A DNA stretch of 64,000 bases from Enterococcaceae bacterium (GCA_022649665.1 JALCOL010000002.1:1-64000); one strand, 5' to 3'; positions 43,371-57,258 are shown, counted from the first letter of the stretch. A program made the numbers and translations. Notes: generated by a model from the letters alone, not told the origin.

Positions 43371-43952
43371 ATGCAGGAATTAATGGATCGTATCAAAAAA
43401 GATGGACACGTTATCGGAAATGAAGTATTGAAAGTCGACAGCTTCTTGACGCACCAAGTAGACCCAGTATTGATGAAAAAGGTCGGCCAGCGTTTTGCGG
43501 AAGTGTTCAAAGAAGAGAACGTCACCAAAGTGATCACGATCGAGACTTCAGGGATCACGCCAGCTGTTTATACAGCGGAAGCACTCGGCGTGCCGATGAT
43601 TTATGCCCGCAAGAGCAAAAGTTTGACCATGGATGAAGAACTGCTATCGACCGATGTCTATTCATTTACCAAGCAAGTTACGAGCCGGATCTCGATTTCC
43701 CGGAAATTTCTTTCATCAGAAGATAAAGTGCTTTTGATCGATGACTTTTTAGCGAACGGGATGGCAGCTAAAGGTTTGCTGGATCTTTGTCAGCAAGCCG
43801 GAGCAAAAACAGCTGGTGTCGGGATCGTGATCGAAAAAAGTTTCCAAAGCGGCCGCAAGTTCTTGGAAGATGCCGGGATCCGCGTCGTTTCATTAGCGCG
43901 CGTGGCAAAATTAGAAGATGGTACGATCAGCTTTTTAGAAGCAGATGCTTAA
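43371..43952 (+). CDS. xpt: Xanthine phosphoribosyltransferase
   Basis: Salvages xanthine to XMP with PRPP. The 193-residue protein has the PRPP loop [17 protein letters not shown] and the characteristic N-terminus [12 protein letters not shown] and [14 protein letters not shown]. Length is normal. AAAGGAG precedes the ATG. No pbuX permease follows, unlike in Bacillus; a terminator does. Confidence 0.95.
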   Translation: MQELMDRIKKDGHVIGNEVLKVDSFLTHQVDPVLMKKVGQRFAEVFKEENVTKVITIETSGITPAVYTAEALGVPMIYARKSKSLTMDEELLSTDVYSFTKQVTSRISISRKFLSSEDKVLLIDDFLANGMAAKGLLDLCQQAGAKTAGVGIVIEKSFQSGRKFLEDAGIRVVSLARVAKLEDGTISFLEADA

Positions 43953-43978
43953 AAGTATTTGCTGCTGAAGGAAATCTG

Positions 43979-44018
43979 CGACTTTGTATCGGGAACATGA
44001 CGATGCAAAGTCTTTTTT
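43979..44018 (+). terminator. Terminator after xpt
   Basis: GACTTTGTATCG pairs with CGATGCAAAGTC (one G-T pair) and ends in TTTTTT. Confidence 0.88.
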
Positions 44019-44139
44019 GCTTTTGCTTGAAAACGATTACAGGAGGCAATGAACTACAAACTTCGGCAAAAGTATTATAAAATAGGGGGGAGTATCCGAA
44101 ACAGGGATTCCACCAACATTTCAGAAATGAGGGGACGCA

Positions 44140-45279
44140 ATGAATAAAATATTGCCTGGATCCACACTCGGGCTGATCGGGGGAAGCCCAACAGCGCGTT
44201 TGCTGGCACTGACTGCAAAGCGTTTAGGCTTTTCGATCGGACTTTTCGATCCGCGAAGTGATTGTGCAGCGGCAAAAGTCAGCGACTTTCACCAAAAGGC
44301 CGATTTTGGCGATCTGGAGGCGCTGGAAGCTTTTGCGAAAAAGTGCGATATCATCTCGTACAATTTTGAAAACGCTGATCCGGATGATATCGAAAAAATA
44401 AAAACACTCACGCCGATCCCGCAAGGCGCGGAACTTTTAGCGATCTCGCAAGACCGCTTGGTCGAAAAGGGATTTTTGGAAGCGACGAATGTCGTGATCG
44501 CTCCTTATGAAACGATCATTCAGCCGATGGATCTTTTGAGTGCGGCCGAGAGTTTAGGCTATCCATGCGTTTTGAAAACGACCCGCGGCAGTGTCAGCGG
44601 GCAAGGGATCACAGTTCTTCATTCAGAAGCAGATATTCCGGAAGCAAGTCAGCTTTTGCGTGAAGGTCCGTGTGTCCTCGAAGCGTATGTTCCCTATACT
44701 AAAGAATTGTCAACAGTGATCAGCGGCAACGGCCGCGGGAACTATTCGATTTTCCCTGTGTCTGAAAATGTATTTGACAAAGGGATCTTTCAATACAGCA
44801 TCACGCCGGCGCAAGTTTCCGCAGCTGTCGCAGCGGAGATCGAACGGATCGCGACCAGTATCGCTGAAAGTTTGGAGCTTCACGGAGCGCTCGGTGTCGA
44901 ATTCTTTATGACTGAAGCCGGCCTTCTTTATGTCAATGAGATCACGCCCCGCCCGCAACTTACTGGAAATTATTCGCTCGATGCCTGCAATTTTGATCAA
45001 TATGAAGCACATTTGCGCGGGATCTGCGGTTGGGAGCTGCCGGCGATCACGCTGACCGAAGCGGCCGTCACGATGAATATCGGACCGCGGGAGCTTTCGG
45101 CAACGTACCGTCTGCTGCAGGAAAAAGCATTGGGACACTGCTATTATTATGGAAATCAAAAGATCGCCAAGTTCAATGCCGGACATCTGACGATCGTAAC
45201 GGCCAATCCGGAAAGTGCCTTAGCGGAACTGCAAAATGAACATATCTGGCAAATTTTGGAAAAAGGGGAACAAAAATGA
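44140..45279 (+). CDS. purK: N5-carboxyaminoimidazole ribonucleotide synthase PurK
   Basis: ATP- and bicarbonate-dependent carboxylation of AIR in purine synthesis. The 379-residue ATP-grasp enzyme begins [18 protein letters not shown] and has [21 protein letters not shown], and [20 protein letters not shown] followed by [20 protein letters not shown] precedes the ATG. It overlaps purB by 4 bases. PurE, its usual partner, is not next to it. Confidence 0.94.
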   Translation: MNKILPGSTLGLIGGSPTARLLALTAKRLGFSIGLFDPRSDCAAAKVSDFHQKADFGDLEALEAFAKKCDIISYNFENADPDDIEKIKTLTPIPQGAELLAISQDRLVEKGFLEATNVVIAPYETIIQPMDLLSAAESLGYPCVLKTTRGSVSGQGITVLHSEADIPEASQLLREGPCVLEAYVPYTKELSTVISGNGRGNYSIFPVSENVFDKGIFQYSITPAQVSAAVAAEIERIATSIAESLELHGALGVEFFMTEAGLLYVNEITPRPQLTGNYSLDACNFDQYEAHLRGICGWELPAITLTEAAVTMNIGPRELSATYRLLQEKALGHCYYYGNQKIAKFNAGHLTIVTANPESALAELQNEHIWQILEKGEQK

Positions 45280-46586
45280 TCGATCGGTATACACGCCCGG
45301 AGATGAAAAAAATCTGGAGCGACCAAAATAAATACGATACCTGGCTGAAAGTCGAGATCTTGGCCGCCGAAGCATGGAGCGAGCTGGGGGAGATCCCAGC
45401 TGAAGATGTTGCAAAGATCAAGGCTGCGGCTGCTTTCACGATCCCCCGCATCTTGGAGATCGAACAAGAGACTCGGCATGACGTCGTCGCCTTCACACGG
45501 ACCGTTTCCGAATCGCTCGGCGAAGAAAAGAAATGGATCCATTACGGGTTGACGAGCACCGATGTCGTTGACACTTCGCTCGGCTATGTCATGAAAGAAG
45601 CCAATGACGTCCTGCGCGCCGATTTGAAAAAACTGCGCGATGTGCTCGGTGAAAAAGCACGCGAATACAAAGATACCGTAATGATCGGCCGGACGCATGG
45701 CGTCCACGCGGAACCAACGACATTCGGGCTCAAACTTGCCCGCTGGTATTCGGAAATGAACCGCAATATCGAGCGCTTTGAGCACGCGGCACGCGGCGTT
45801 GAAGCCGGCAAGATCAGCGGGGCGGTCGGCACGTTCGCCAATACCCCGCCGTTTGTTGAAGAATATGTCTGCAAGGCGCTGGGTTTGCGGGCGCAAGAGA
45901 TCTCGACTCAGATTTTGCCGCGTGATCTGCACGCTGAATATATCGCGACGATGGCGCTGATCGCGACCAGTGTTGAAACGTTTGCAACAGAGATCCGCGG
46001 ATTGCAAAAAACCGAAACGCACGAAGTCGAAGAATTTTTCGCTAAAGGTCAAAAAGGCTCTTCGGCGATGCCGCATAAACGCAATCCGATCGGCTCGGAA
46101 AATGTCACTGGGCTTGCGCGCGTCATCCGCGGACATGTCGTGACTGCGTATGAGGATATGGTGCTTTGGCATGAGCGCGATATTTCCCACTCTTCTGCGG
46201 AACGGATCATTCTGCCGGACACGACTGCTCTTTTGGATTATTTGCTGAACCGCTTTACGCGCATCATGGAGAACTTGACCGTTTTCCCAGAACGCATGAA
46301 AAAGAATATGGATCAAACGTTTGGACTTATCTACTCGCAGCGCGTACTATTAAAGCTGATCGATCATGGTCTTTCGCGCGAAGCTGCGTATGACTTGGTC
46401 CAGCCGAAGACGGCGGTCAGCTGGGATGAAGGGATCCCGTTTCGCAAGCTGCTCGAGGAAGATCCGCAGATCATGGGAATCCTTTCTGAGAGCGAGTTGG
46501 ATGACGCATTCGATTACCATTGGCATTTGAAAAATGTGGATTATCTTTTTGAACGAGTTGGGCTGAACAAAAAGAAAGAAGGATAA
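45276..46586 (+). CDS. purB: Adenylosuccinate lyase PurB
   Basis: Acts twice in purine synthesis, releasing fumarate from SAICAR and from adenylosuccinate. The 436-residue protein has the fumarase/lyase motifs: [26 protein letters not shown] and the signature [16 protein letters not shown] with the catalytic serine. It overlaps purK by 4 bases (ATGA). Two small genes follow within a few bases. Confidence 0.96.
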   Translation: MIDRYTRPEMKKIWSDQNKYDTWLKVEILAAEAWSELGEIPAEDVAKIKAAAAFTIPRILEIEQETRHDVVAFTRTVSESLGEEKKWIHYGLTSTDVVDTSLGYVMKEANDVLRADLKKLRDVLGEKAREYKDTVMIGRTHGVHAEPTTFGLKLARWYSEMNRNIERFEHAARGVEAGKISGAVGTFANTPPFVEEYVCKALGLRAQEISTQILPRDLHAEYIATMALIATSVETFATEIRGLQKTETHEVEEFFAKGQKGSSAMPHKRNPIGSENVTGLARVIRGHVVTAYEDMVLWHERDISHSSAERIILPDTTALLDYLLNRFTRIMENLTVFPERMKKNMDQTFGLIYSQRVLLKLIDHGLSREAAYDLVQPKTAVSWDEGIPFRKLLEEDPQIMGILSESELDDAFDYHWHLKNVDYLFERVGLNKKKEG

Positions 46587-46589
46587 ATC

Positions 46590-46847
46590 ATGAATCAAAA
46601 ACAACCAAATGATGAAAAGAGTTTGCTTGAAAACGGCTACCGCAAGTATCACGGCAAAGGGATCAATATCTACTACAATCGCGAGATCTGCGAACATGTC
46701 GGCAACTGTGTCCGCGGCAACGCCCAAGTGTTTGAAGTCGGCCGCAAACCGTGGATCATTCCTGACAACGCTTCAGCTGAAGAGGATGCACGTGTAGTGA
46801 ACACTTGTCCGACGGGGGCGCTCAAGTTTATTTTTAAGGAGGAATAA
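46590..46847 (+). CDS. Small iron-sulfur-type protein (YjdI / Fer4_19 family)
   Basis: An 85-residue protein of the divergent mono-cluster ferredoxin-like family PF06902. It has three cysteines in ICEHVGNCVRG and NTCPTGAL, the family pattern. Function is unknown. It begins 3 bases after purB with AGAAGGA before the ATG, and 2 bases separate it from the acetyltransferase gene. The same pair (YjdI and YjdJ) is found together in other bacteria. Confidence 0.85.
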   Translation: MNQKQPNDEKSLLENGYRKYHGKGINIYYNREICEHVGNCVRGNAQVFEVGRKPWIIPDNASAEEDARVVNTCPTGALKFIFKEE

Positions 46848-46849
46848 TC

Positions 46850-47137
46850 ATGGAATTCAAAGAACGCAAAGACCGGATCGTACTGGTTGACGGGACAAAA
46901 GAGATCGGCGAGATCCACTGGTCGCCGGCCAATGACCATTTGCTGATCGCTGACCATACATTTGTTGATCCGACTTATCGCGGGCAGGGGCTCGCAGATC
47001 AGCTGCTGGAAAAACTGGTCGCCAAAGCACGCCGCGATGAGCAGAAAATCATGCCGATGTGTCCGTTCGTTAAAAAGAGCTTCTATGACGATCCGAAAAC
47101 GTATAAAGATGTCTGGGACACCGAACATAACATTTGA
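46850..47137 (+). CDS. Small GNAT-like N-acetyltransferase (YjdJ family)
   Basis: A 95-residue compact acetyltransferase-fold protein of the PF14542 type. The acetyl-CoA loop is in DPTYRGQGLADQLLEKLV and the end IMPMCPFVKKSFYDDP matches the family, in which the Cys near the end is conserved. Substrate is unknown. AAGGAGG precedes the ATG. It is paired with the iron-sulfur-type protein upstream. Confidence 0.88.
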   Translation: MEFKERKDRIVLVDGTKEIGEIHWSPANDHLLIADHTFVDPTYRGQGLADQLLEKLVAKARRDEQKIMPMCPFVKKSFYDDPKTYKDVWDTEHNI

Positions 47138-47205
47138 AACGCGTAGTATTTCACGAAAAGGTATGTTAAAATATTGAAGAAGTTTGAGTAAAAGGGGGGC
47201 AAAGC

Positions 47206-47442
47206 GTGTATAACATCTTATTGGTCGTCGGCGTCGTTTTATCGATTTTGCTCGTGATCGCGGTAATGATGCAGCCGAGCAAACAAAACAGCGCAGCCAG
47301 TGCATTTTCCGGCAGCGGCGGCGAGTTGTTCGGGAAACAGAAAGCCCGCGGTTTTGAAGCATTTATGAAAAAAGCAACATGGATCATGGGGGTTCTCTGG
47401 ATCATCGACATGCTGCTCTTAGCATACTTGTCATCAAAATAA
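47206..47442 (+). CDS. secG: Protein translocase subunit SecG
   Basis: A 78-residue two-helix subunit of the SecYEG channel. Helix 1 is at about 2-22 and helix 2 at about 52-75, with the typical MMQPSKQNSAASAFSGSGGE between them. GTG start behind GGGGGG. It lies upstream of rnr and smpB, the usual firmicute order secG-rnr-smpB. Confidence 0.95.
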   Translation: MYNILLVVGVVLSILLVIAVMMQPSKQNSAASAFSGSGGELFGKQKARGFEAFMKKATWIMGVLWIIDMLLLAYLSSK

Positions 47443-47450
47443 ACAGTTTG

Positions 47451-47490
47451 AAAAAGCAGAACGGCTCCTTTGCGAGCAGTTCTGCTTTTT
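47451..47490 (+). terminator. Terminator between secG and rnr
   Basis: AAAAAGCAGAAC pairs with GTTCTGCTTTTT around an inner GCTC/GAGC pair. Confidence 0.88.
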
Positions 47491-47634
47491 CCTTTTCACC
47501 GCAAAATAAAGGCAAGTATGCTAGAATAAGGGAGAAAATGATTTGCTGCGCCGAGCCGTTTTTTCAAGCCGGCAGCAGCTGATTTAAAGGGGGAAGGCCG
47601 GGCTCTTTGATGATTGAGCAGGCCGCTGAACAAT

Positions 47635-49974
47635 ATGAAGAAAATAAAAAAAGCGATCATTGATTACTTGAATGAATCTGGGAAAGCCGAGAGCACCCAA
47701 ACACTGGCCGATGCGCTTGATCTGGCGCAGGGCGATCAATACAAAACACTTGTCAAGACGTTGGCACAAATGGAGCAAGACGGACAGCTCACCTTTACGA
47801 AACAAGGGAAAGTCGCGCTTCCGCTTGAAAAAGGCAACCTCAAAGGGGTTTTCCGGGCGAACGAGCGCGGTTTCGGTTTTGTGACGTATGATCCGGAAGA
47901 GGACGATATCTATATTTCGGCAGAGCATACGGCATATGCGCTGGACGGCGATGATGTTCTTGTTGAGATCCTTCATCCGGCCAATCCGTTTACCGGCATG
48001 GGTGCGGAAGGGAAAGTCGTCAAGATCCTTGAACATCATATCGATTCAATCGTCGGCGAATTCTCGCTCTATTTGCCGGAAGAGATCGAAGACCGCCATT
48101 TATACGGCTTCGTGATCCCGAAAGACAAAAAATTTGCGCGCTTCACGGTATACATCACGGCTGAAGGGATCAAACCAGTGGACGGCAGCATCGTCCAAGT
48201 GACGCTGACTCATTATCCGGAAGCGGAATTCCCGCAGAGTTTTGAAGGGATCGTTTCGCACGTCATCGGCCACAAAAACGATCCGGGAATGGATATTCTC
48301 TCGGTAGTGGCCAGTCTCAAGATCCCGTATCAATTTCCGGAAGATGTGTTGGCACAAGCCGAAAAAGTCCCAGAAACGATCGACCCGGCCGAAATGGCAA
48401 ACCGCCGCGATCTGCGCGCGCAGACGATCGTGACGATCGACGGCGCCGACGCGAAAGATCTCGATGATGCGGTCACCGTTTGGAAACTGGATAACGGCAA
48501 TTATCATCTGGGCGTTCATATCGCTGACGTTTCTCATTATGTGACCGAAGATTCTGCCTTGGACGGCGAAGCGTTTTTGCGCGGAACTTCCGTTTATTTG
48601 ACGGATCGCGTGATCCCGATGCTGCCGCAGCGATTGAGTAATGGGATCTGCTCGCTCAATCCCCATTTGCCGCGCTTGACTTTGAGTTGCGAAATGGAGA
48701 TCGATCCAGATGGTACGATCGTGCGTTACGATATTTTTCCAAGTATCATCCAAACTACTGCGCGGATGACCTATTCGGCGGTCAATCAGATCTTGGAAGA
48801 GCAGGAGCCGGAAACGCTGGCCGAGTATCACGACCTTGTGCCGCTGTTTCACGATATGGCAGAGCTTCACAAGATCCTCTTAAAGCATCGCGAAAAGCGC
48901 GGTGCGATCAATTTTGATGATCAGGAAGCGGAGATCATCGTTGATGAGAAGGGCAAGCCCGTCGAGATCCGGATGCGTGAGCGCGGGATCGGCGAGCGCA
49001 TGATCGAATCCTTCATGCTGGCTGCCAACGAAACAGTCGCCGGTCATTTCCATCAAGAAAAACTGCCGTTCATCTACCGGATCCACGAACAGCCGAAAAG
49101 CGAAAAGCTGGAACGCTTCTTCAATTTTGCAACGGTTTTCGGGATCACGACCAAAGGCAAACGCGATTCGCTTTCACCGAAAGATCTGCAAAAGATCTTG
49201 GATGAAGTCGAAGGCAAACCGGAAGCCGGGGTGATCAGTACGATGCTCTTGCGCAGCATGCAGCAGGCCTATTACGGAGTCGATGCGCTCGGGCATTACG
49301 GCTTGGCGGCGGAAGATTATACGCACTTTACTTCGCCGATCCGGCGCTATCCGGATCTGATGGTCCACCGCCTGATCCATTCCTATGCAGCAGGGGTGAC
49401 AGAGAAAAAGAAAGAATACTGGAAAGAAAGGCTGCCGGAGATCGCTGAACACAGTTCGAAAATGGAGCGGCGCGCAGTCGACGCCGAACGGACCGTCGAT
49501 CAGTTGAAGAAGGCGGAATTCATGAGCGAGCATATCGATGAAGAGTTCGGTGGATTGATCAGCGGTGTGACGAAGTTTGGGATCTTTGTCGAGCTGCCGA
49601 ATACGATCGAAGGACTTGTCCATATGAATGCTTTAACATTCGATTATTTCCATTTCATCGAAAGCCACATGGCGCTTGTCGGCGAACGGACCGGCAAAAC
49701 ATTAAAATTAGGACAAAAAGTCGTCGTCAAAGTAACGAAAGCTGATGCTGAGACGGGCGAGATCGATTTTGACTTGATCTCTTCAGAAGACATTCCGAGC
49801 TTGAAAGAAAAACTGCCGCATTCTTCGCGCGGTACCCAGCATAAAAAGCCGGGACGCAAAAGAAGTGCCGGCGGCGAACACAGCGGCAAAAAGCCAAACA
49901 AGAAGAAGCCGCAAGGCAATCAGCCGTTTTATAAAAAAGCGGCCAAGAAAAAGAAAAATAAAAGAAGGAGATAA
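47635..49974 (+). CDS. rnr: Ribonuclease R
   Basis: A processive 3' to 5' exonuclease that degrades structured RNA and works with tmRNA/SmpB. The 779-residue protein has an N-terminal helix-turn-helix (about 1-60), cold-shock domains ([15 protein letters not shown]), the RNB catalytic domain with [14 protein letters not shown], a C-terminal S1 domain ([16 protein letters not shown]) and a very basic tail. ATG 47635 fits the family start; TTG 47614 is another in-frame choice. AAAGGGGG lies further upstream and points at a small overlapping frame from ATG 47610. smpB follows 2 bases after the stop. Confidence 0.95.
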   Translation: MKKIKKAIIDYLNESGKAESTQTLADALDLAQGDQYKTLVKTLAQMEQDGQLTFTKQGKVALPLEKGNLKGVFRANERGFGFVTYDPEEDDIYISAEHTAYALDGDDVLVEILHPANPFTGMGAEGKVVKILEHHIDSIVGEFSLYLPEEIEDRHLYGFVIPKDKKFARFTVYITAEGIKPVDGSIVQVTLTHYPEAEFPQSFEGIVSHVIGHKNDPGMDILSVVASLKIPYQFPEDVLAQAEKVPETIDPAEMANRRDLRAQTIVTIDGADAKDLDDAVTVWKLDNGNYHLGVHIADVSHYVTEDSALDGEAFLRGTSVYLTDRVIPMLPQRLSNGICSLNPHLPRLTLSCEMEIDPDGTIVRYDIFPSIIQTTARMTYSAVNQILEEQEPETLAEYHDLVPLFHDMAELHKILLKHREKRGAINFDDQEAEIIVDEKGKPVEIRMRERGIGERMIESFMLAANETVAGHFHQEKLPFIYRIHEQPKSEKLERFFNFATVFGITTKGKRDSLSPKDLQKILDEVEGKPEAGVISTMLLRSMQQAYYGVDALGHYGLAAEDYTHFTSPIRRYPDLMVHRLIHSYAAGVTEKKKEYWKERLPEIAEHSSKMERRAVDAERTVDQLKKAEFMSEHIDEEFGGLISGVTKFGIFVELPNTIEGLVHMNALTFDYFHFIESHMALVGERTGKTLKLGQKVVVKVTKADAETGEIDFDLISSEDIPSLKEKLPHSSRGTQHKKPGRKRSAGGEHSGKKPNKKKPQGNQPFYKKAAKKKKNKRRR

Positions 49975-49976
49975 GC

Positions 49977-50441
49977 ATGCCGAAAGGGACCGGAAAATTA
50001 ATCGCACAAAACAAGAAGGCCCGCCATGATTATCTTGTTTTGGATACTGTCGAAGCGGGACTGGTCTTGAAAGGAACAGAGATCAAGGCGATCCGCGGCG
50101 GCCGGATCAATTTGAAAGACGGCTTTGCCCGCATCAAAGACGGCGAAGCTTTCCTGATCAATGTTCATATCAGTCCATACGAACAAGGAAATCTATTCAA
50201 CCACGATCCGCTCAGGACCCGCAAGCTCCTGCTCCATAAAAAACAGATCCGCAGGCTTGCGGGCGAGTTGAAAACGCCGGGGATCTCGCTTGTTCCTTTA
50301 AAAGTCTATATAAAAGATGGTTATGCAAAGGCTTTATTGGGACTCGTCAAAGGGAAAAAGCAATACGATAAACGCGAAGATCTGAAAAGAAAAGAGATCA
50401 ACCGCGAGATCAGCCGGACGCTGAAGCAGTCGCGCCGCTAG
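49977..50441 (+). CDS. smpB: SsrA-binding protein SmpB
   Basis: Binds tmRNA and brings it to stalled ribosomes. The 154-residue protein has [38 protein letters not shown] and the basic C-terminal tail. AGAAGGAG precedes the ATG and it directly follows rnr. The tmRNA gene itself is not within the next kilobase. Confidence 0.97.
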   Translation: MPKGTGKLIAQNKKARHDYLVLDTVEAGLVLKGTEIKAIRGGRINLKDGFARIKDGEAFLINVHISPYEQGNLFNHDPLRTRKLLLHKKQIRRLAGELKTPGISLVPLKVYIKDGYAKALLGLVKGKKQYDKREDLKRKEINREISRTLKQSRR

Positions 50442-50539
50442 TTTCGGCGCGTGCGGGCTATCATTTGCCTTTTGAAAAAAATCTGCTAGCATTGAGGCAA
50501 GACTGCTGATTTTTGAATCAAAAATTTTCGCGAATTATT

Positions 50540-50568
50540 TTGAATTCTCAAAAGGTTGGTGGTAAGAT
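50540..50568 (+). promoter_or_regulatory. Promoter of the ATP synthase operon
   Basis: TTGAAT, 17 bases, TAAGAT, giving a leader of about 95 bases. The 230-base gap before atpB has no atpI gene. Confidence 0.6.
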
Positions 50569-50671
50569 ATAGTTCGTTCAGCTACGGTTCTTTTTAATCC
50601 GCATGATGAAAGTTTAAAACATGGAAAACCTGGTGTTTCCAGAGACTTATTAGCGAAAAGAGGTGAGAAGA

Positions 50672-51388
50672 GTGGGGGAAAAATCTTTGCTCTTTCATAT
50701 CGGCCCGATCTGGTTTGATGGTACGATCTGCATCATGCTTGCCATCACTTGTTTGATCGTTTTTGGAATCGTCTATTTTTGTTCGCGAAACCTGCAGCTG
50801 AAGCCGAAAGGAAAACAAAATTTTCTAGAGTGGATCGTGGACTTTGTTCGCGGGATTCTAGGAGATAATCTGCCGGCCAGTGAGATCGGCAATTTTCATT
50901 TGCTGATGTTTACCACGTTTTTGTTTGTTTTTATCAGCAATCAGATCGGTTTGATCACAAAAATCGTAACACCAGGCGATACTTCTTTGTGGAAGTCGCC
51001 GACCGCCGACCCGCTGGTGACTTTGACACTGGCACTCACGATGATTGTTTTGACGAACTTTTTCGGCGCCAAACGATTCGGCGGAAAAGGATATCTAGTC
51101 AATACGTTTATTCGGCCGGTTGCCTTCTTGGCGCCGATCAAAGTCATGGAAGAATTTACGAATACTTTGACTTTAGGTCTGCGGCTATACGGGAATATCT
51201 ACGCCGGTGAAGTTCTGCTGACGCTGATCGCCCAGCTGGCGATGGCGAAAGCGCCGTTCACCTTTGTCGTCGCTGTACCTTTGGAGATGATCTGGATCGC
51301 CTTTTCAATGTTTATCGGTGCGATCCAAGCATACATTTTTGTAACGCTTTCTTCTGTGTATTTGGCACATAAAATAGAAACAGAATAA
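50672..51388 (+). CDS. atpB: ATP synthase subunit a
   Basis: The Fo stator subunit that forms the proton half-channels. The 238-residue protein has five or six membrane helices, and the essential arginine is in LTLGLRLYGNIYAGEVLL. Start GTG 50672 (VGEKSLLFHIG) is chosen by family alignment, with AGGTGA five bases upstream; a GTG at 50663 is also in frame. First gene of the atp operon. Confidence 0.96.
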   Translation: MGEKSLLFHIGPIWFDGTICIMLAITCLIVFGIVYFCSRNLQLKPKGKQNFLEWIVDFVRGILGDNLPASEIGNFHLLMFTTFLFVFISNQIGLITKIVTPGDTSLWKSPTADPLVTLTLALTMIVLTNFFGAKRFGGKGYLVNTFIRPVAFLAPIKVMEEFTNTLTLGLRLYGNIYAGEVLLTLIAQLAMAKAPFTFVVAVPLEMIWIAFSMFIGAIQAYIFVTLSSVYLAHKIETE

Positions 51389-51400
51389 AGAAAAATTTAG

Positions 51401-51625
<225 letters not shown>

Positions 51626-51637
51626 TGATAGAAAGAG

Positions 51638-51667
51638 GCAGGGAGGTGCCCCTCGCTGCTTTTTTCT
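51638..51667 (+). terminator. Attenuator-like hairpin between atpE and atpF
   Basis: GCAGGGAGG pairs with CCTCGCTGC (8 of 9) across a TGCC loop and is followed by TTTTTTCTT. It is built like an intrinsic terminator inside an operon and may lower downstream transcription or protect the atpE mRNA end. Confidence 0.7.
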
Positions 51668-51714
51668 TATTTTCCCAAGCAAGAGACACATAAAGAAAGG
51701 GGGGCATTTGTCCA

Positions 51715-52242
51715 ATGTTGCAGTTTTTAGTCTTAGGAGAAGGAACGCCAAGTACGACTGTGGGGACGTTGCTTGCAGTCACGCTTTCTTTCTTGATTTT
51801 ATTAGTACTCGTCAAGAAGTTTGCCTGGGGCGCCGTCGTTGGGATGATGCAAAAACGCGAAGACAAGATCGCGAGTGATCTTGATTCCGCTGAAAAGTCC
51901 CGCGTAGCTGCCGACCGCTTGGAACAAGCCCGTCAACGGCAATTACAAAAATCTCGTTCAGAAGCAATGGAGATCGTAAATACCGCGAAGAAAAACGGAC
52001 AGCAAACTCGCCAGCAAATCCTCGCAGAAGCGCAAGCCGATGCGGATCAATACAAAGTAAAAGCGCAGCAGGAAATCAGCCAGCAAAAGGTTTCGGCTGA
52101 ATCCGCGCTGAAAGGAACGGTCGCCAATCTGTCATTGGTCGTTGCCGAAAAATTGATGCAGCAGGAGCTGGATCAAAAAGGCCACAAACAGCTGATCGAT
52201 TCTTATCTGAAGGAATTGGAGAATCTCGATGAAACTCGATAA
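51715..52242 (+). CDS. atpF: ATP synthase subunit b
   Basis: The peripheral stalk subunit of 175 residues: one N-terminal membrane helix (about 14-33) and a long charged coiled coil (QARQRQLQKSRSEAMEIVNT). It ties subunit a to the delta subunit. GGGGGG lies upstream of the ATG. The end overlaps atpH by 14 bases. Confidence 0.95.
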   Translation: MLQFLVLGEGTPSTTVGTLLAVTLSFLILLVLVKKFAWGAVVGMMQKREDKIASDLDSAEKSRVAADRLEQARQRQLQKSRSEAMEIVNTAKKNGQQTRQQILAEAQADADQYKVKAQQEISQQKVSAESALKGTVANLSLVVAEKLMQQELDQKGHKQLIDSYLKELENLDETR

Positions 52243-52777
52243 GGCGGCAGTCGGCGAGCGTTACGGGAAAGCTCTCTTCGAGCTGGCAGAAGAAAAGGGT
52301 TTGACCAAAGAATTTTCCGAATCATTGAATGAGCTGCGGGAAATCTTCGATAATGTTCCTGAACTAGGGAAAATCTTGAGCGATGCACAGCTGGAGCCTG
52401 ATGAAAAAGAAGCGATTTTTGCTGAACTGTCGAAGCCGTTCAGCGGCTATATCGCGAATTTCTTAAAGGTCGCATTCTCCTATAATCGGATCGCGGATGT
52501 TCCGCAAATGATCGCGGTCTATGAGAAATTACTGGACGAAAAGCAAGGGTTGACCCACGGAGAAGCGATCTCGGCAGTTCCGCTCGGTGAAGACCAGCTG
52601 ACTCGTTTGGAAGCGCAATTCGCAAACATTCTGCATGTCCAAAAAGTAAAATTGACCAATGTCGTTCAGCCGAAGATCGTCGGCGGCGTTGTGTTGAAAG
52701 CAGATAATTTTGTGATCGACGGCAGCATCAAACATCGGCTGGATCAAATTCGCCGCATGTTGGGAAAAACCAGCTAA
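52229..52777 (+). CDS. atpH: ATP synthase subunit delta
   Basis: Links the b stalk to the top of F1. The 182-residue protein has the family start AVGERYGKALFELAEEKG and the C-terminal KIVGGVVLKADNFVIDGSIKHRL split motif. GGAG lies before the ATG within the end of atpF, so the two are coupled. Confidence 0.96.
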   Translation: MKLDKAAVGERYGKALFELAEEKGLTKEFSESLNELREIFDNVPELGKILSDAQLEPDEKEAIFAELSKPFSGYIANFLKVAFSYNRIADVPQMIAVYEKLLDEKQGLTHGEAISAVPLGEDQLTRLEAQFANILHVQKVKLTNVVQPKIVGGVVLKADNFVIDGSIKHRLDQIRRMLGKTS

Positions 52778-52795
52778 GTGCTGTGGAAGAGGTGA

Positions 52796-54385
<1,590 letters not shown>

Positions 54386-54402
54386 TACAAGGGGGAGATC
54401 AA

Positions 54403-55323
54403 ATGGGCGCCTCGCTAATTGAGATTAAGCGTAGAATCGCTTCAACCAAAAAGACGAGCCAGATCACCAGCGCGATGCAGATGGTCTCGGCCTCGAAATT
54501 GACCAAGTCAGAATCTGTTTCGAAGAACTTTCAATTATATTCTCAAAAGATCCGGACCGTTGTGACCCATTTGGTAAGTTCCCAGCTGCGCGACTTGGAA
54601 GAGTCGGGAGAGCTGGTGACGGACCCGGAAGAAGTCACGCCGGATTATCACGACATGCTGGTCGCCCGACCGGTAAAAAAGACCGGCTATCTGGTGATCA
54701 CCAGTGATAAAGGGTTAGTCGGCGGGTACAATTCAGCCGTTTTGAAGCAGACGATGGCGATGATCGATAAAGATCATGCCGATCATAAAGAATTCGTACT
54801 GCTTTGCATCGGCGGAATGGGCGCTGACTTCTTTAATACCCGCGGGATGGAAGTTGCGTATGAACTGCGCGGAGTCAGCGATTTTCCGAATTTCGATGAA
54901 GTGCGGAAAATCGTCAATACGGCGACCGGCATGTTCCGGAATGGCTTGTTCGACGAATTGTATGTGTGCTACAACCACCACGTCAATTCCTTGAGCAGCC
55001 AGTACCGTGTCGAAAAAATGCTGCCGATTTCTGATTTGCATCATGAAGAAGCGGAAGAATATGAAGTTGATTATATTTTAGAACCATCCAAAGATATGAT
55101 TTTGGATATTTTGCTGCCGCAATATGCGGAAAGTCTGATTTATGGTGCAATCGTCGATGCAAAAACTGCCGAGCATGCAGCTGGAATGACAGCGATGCGG
55201 ACAGCGACTGATAATGCCAAAGATATTATCAGTGACTTAACGATCACGTACAACCGGGCGCGCCAAGCGGCGATCACTCAAGAAATTACCGAGATCGTTG
55301 GCGGAGCAGAAGCATTAGAATAA
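54403..55323 (+). CDS. atpG: ATP synthase subunit gamma
   Basis: The central rotor shaft, 306 residues. It shows the N-terminal helix [26 protein letters not shown] (in two parts across residues 6-32) and the C-terminal helix [20 protein letters not shown], which together form the coiled coil. GGGGGAG precedes the ATG. Confidence 0.96.
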   Translation: MGASLIEIKRRIASTKKTSQITSAMQMVSASKLTKSESVSKNFQLYSQKIRTVVTHLVSSQLRDLEESGELVTDPEEVTPDYHDMLVARPVKKTGYLVITSDKGLVGGYNSAVLKQTMAMIDKDHADHKEFVLLCIGGMGADFFNTRGMEVAYELRGVSDFPNFDEVRKIVNTATGMFRNGLFDELYVCYNHHVNSLSSQYRVEKMLPISDLHHEEAEEYEVDYILEPSKDMILDILLPQYAESLIYGAIVDAKTAEHAAGMTAMRTATDNAKDIISDLTITYNRARQAAITQEITEIVGGAEALE

Positions 55324-55344
55324 TGAGTGATAGGGGGACATTAG

Positions 55345-56748
<1,404 letters not shown>

Positions 56749-56760
56749 AGGAGGAGACAA

Positions 56761-57201
56761 ATGGCGACAGATATGCCAGAATATCTAATGCTCAATATTG
56801 TTACTCCCAACGGCTTGGTTTACGCCCATCGCGCCGAGATCATCGTTGCACAAACGGTCATGGGCGAGCTCGGGATCTTGCCGCGTCACGCGCCTTTGAT
56901 CACACCGCTTGAAATCGGCGAAGTCCGCACGAAGCGTGTCCGTCCGAAAGATCAAACCAATTGGATCGCAGTCAACGGCGGGATCTTAGAGATCCGGGAC
57001 AATGTCTGCACGATCATTGCCGATAGTGCCGAACATGCGACGGATATCGATGTGCCGCGGGCTGAACGCGCGAAAACGCGGGCGGAAGCGCGGATCCAAG
57101 AGGCAAAAGAAGCAAAAGATACGAATGAATTGAAACGAGCGGAAGTTGCGCTCCACCGAGCAATCAACCGAATCAGAGTTTCGAAGCATTTGTCGAATTA
57201 A
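56761..57201 (+). CDS. atpC: ATP synthase subunit epsilon
   Basis: A 146-residue inhibitor/coupling subunit with an N-terminal beta barrel (LNIVTPNGLVYAHRAEIIVA, GELGILPRHAPLIT) and a two-helix C-terminal domain. AAAGGAGG precedes the ATG. It closes the operon, and a terminator follows about 60 bases on. Confidence 0.96.
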   Translation: MATDMPEYLMLNIVTPNGLVYAHRAEIIVAQTVMGELGILPRHAPLITPLEIGEVRTKRVRPKDQTNWIAVNGGILEIRDNVCTIIADSAEHATDIDVPRAERAKTRAEARIQEAKEAKDTNELKRAEVALHRAINRIRVSKHLSN

Positions 57202-57258
57202 TTTACGCGTCCGCTAGCCGTATACCGACTTTTCTGGTATAGTGTTGGGGGAAGCATG

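Noticed and set aside
45156-46316. A 386-codon open frame on the minus strand opposite purK and purB
   Set aside because: It is a shadow of the purB coding frame. The translation has no recognisable motifs, is rich in Arg, Phe and Asp as antisense frames are, and purB is certain.
50442-50671. tmRNA gene or atpI between smpB and atpB
   Set aside because: The 230-base gap has neither the tmRNA acceptor-end sequence nor an open frame with membrane helices. It holds the atp promoter.
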